Shown: positions 6,073 to 6,176 of the stretch, one piece after another
Position numbering within the stretch: the first letter of the stretch is position 1
How the letters are laid out: the number at the start of each line of letters is the position of its first letter
Assembly (NCBI GenBank): GCA_964358485.1
Contig: CAYHPY010000157.1
Location: forward strand, 1-6,176
Direction: 5' to 3'
Source of the DNA: CAYHPY01 sp964358485
GTDB taxonomy: Bacteria > Elusimicrobiota > Elusimicrobia > UBA1565 > UBA9628
Length of the DNA: 6,176 bases
The notes under the pieces: generated by a model
What the model was told of the DNA's origin: nothing
The model's database searches: none
The model's input: the letters and a program-made list of their open reading frames with translations, nothing else
Translations under genes and position numbers: made by a program

Positions 6073-6176
6073 GTGGACGACAACATCAGGGAGGAAAATT
6101 GGCTCCCCCAAACGGACCCATGGGGTAACCAATTCGGGGTCGAAAGAGCGATAAAACCCGTTTATTTGCCACTTCC
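6073..6176 (+). CDS. Start of an unidentified plus-strand gene (3' end outside window)
   Basis: GTG at 6073 opens a frame that stays open for 34 codons to the window edge. It begins MDDNIREENW and contains QTDPWGNQFG further on. I do not recognise it. Support for coding is the very strong Shine-Dalgarno GGAGGTGAT (6058-6066) at good spacing; the other two plus frames close at 6063-6065 and in a TAA near 6151. The frame itself has been open since a stop at 5980, but I see no earlier ATG or GTG start in it. Codons such as AGG, ATA, AAA and TTG are unlike the GC-ending codons of the operon, fitting the local drop in GC. No signal peptide or membrane helix is seen in this N-terminus. It is transcribed away from the efflux operon, so it need not be related to metal resistance. 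Confidence 0.42.
   Translation, partial: MDDNIREENWLPQTDPWGNQFGVERAIKPVYLPL

Noticed and set aside
6097..6134. Inverted repeat AATTGG / CCAATT with inner CCCC / GGGG
   Set aside because: The stem is interrupted by an unequal internal loop and lies inside the probable coding frame, so it may be chance.
5609..6176. tRNA, rRNA or CRISPR array
   Set aside because: No cloverleaf with a T-loop motif, no rRNA-like conserved stretch and no regularly spaced direct repeats were found.

Overview
The window carries a tripartite heavy-metal efflux operon on the minus strand, followed at the right edge by a gene-poor, repeat-rich stretch and the start of an unidentified plus-strand gene. The genes encode an outer-membrane channel, a periplasmic adaptor and an inner-membrane RND pump, so the host is a Gram-negative (diderm) bacterium. 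The operon is visibly GC-rich, with G/C at most third codon positions. I cannot assign the lineage. The adaptor reminds me of those in lineages outside the Enterobacteria, but that is memory rather than evidence.

Minus-strand operon, in transcription order (right to left). A near-consensus sigma70-type promoter (5580-5608) sits directly against the GTG start of a small exported Cys/His-rich protein (5181-5573), so its mRNA may be leaderless. An 89-bp gap with a U-tailed inverted repeat follows. Next come a TolC-family outer-membrane factor (3847-5091), a CusB-like adaptor with three N-terminal metal-binding modules (2537-3841), and a CusA-like RND permease (2529 down to the left edge, its last roughly 200 residues missing). 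The last three genes are separated by only 5 and 7 bp. All three methionines that bind Cu(I)/Ag(I) in E. coli CusA are present, and so are the three CusB metal-site methionines. Copper/silver export is therefore the best reading. No CusF is present in the window. The small Cys-rich protein stands in front of the channel gene and may capture or pass on metal in the periplasm, which is inference.

Right-hand stretch (5609-6072). I find no convincing gene here. It holds a perfect 29-bp inverted repeat bounding a 165-bp unit (5683-5847), an extra 10-bp segment able to pair with its left arm, several GC-rich palindromes, and an 11-bp inverted repeat at 5950-5983.

Right edge (6073-6176). A frame starting with GTG, behind a very strong Shine-Dalgarno sequence, runs off the window. 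That Shine-Dalgarno lies inside the 3' arm of a 15-bp hairpin, and a possible 12-codon leader ORF runs through the hairpin and stops within the Shine-Dalgarno. Together they look like a translational control region for a gene I cannot identify. GC content falls to about 47% here by hand count, suggesting a boundary with different or acquired DNA.
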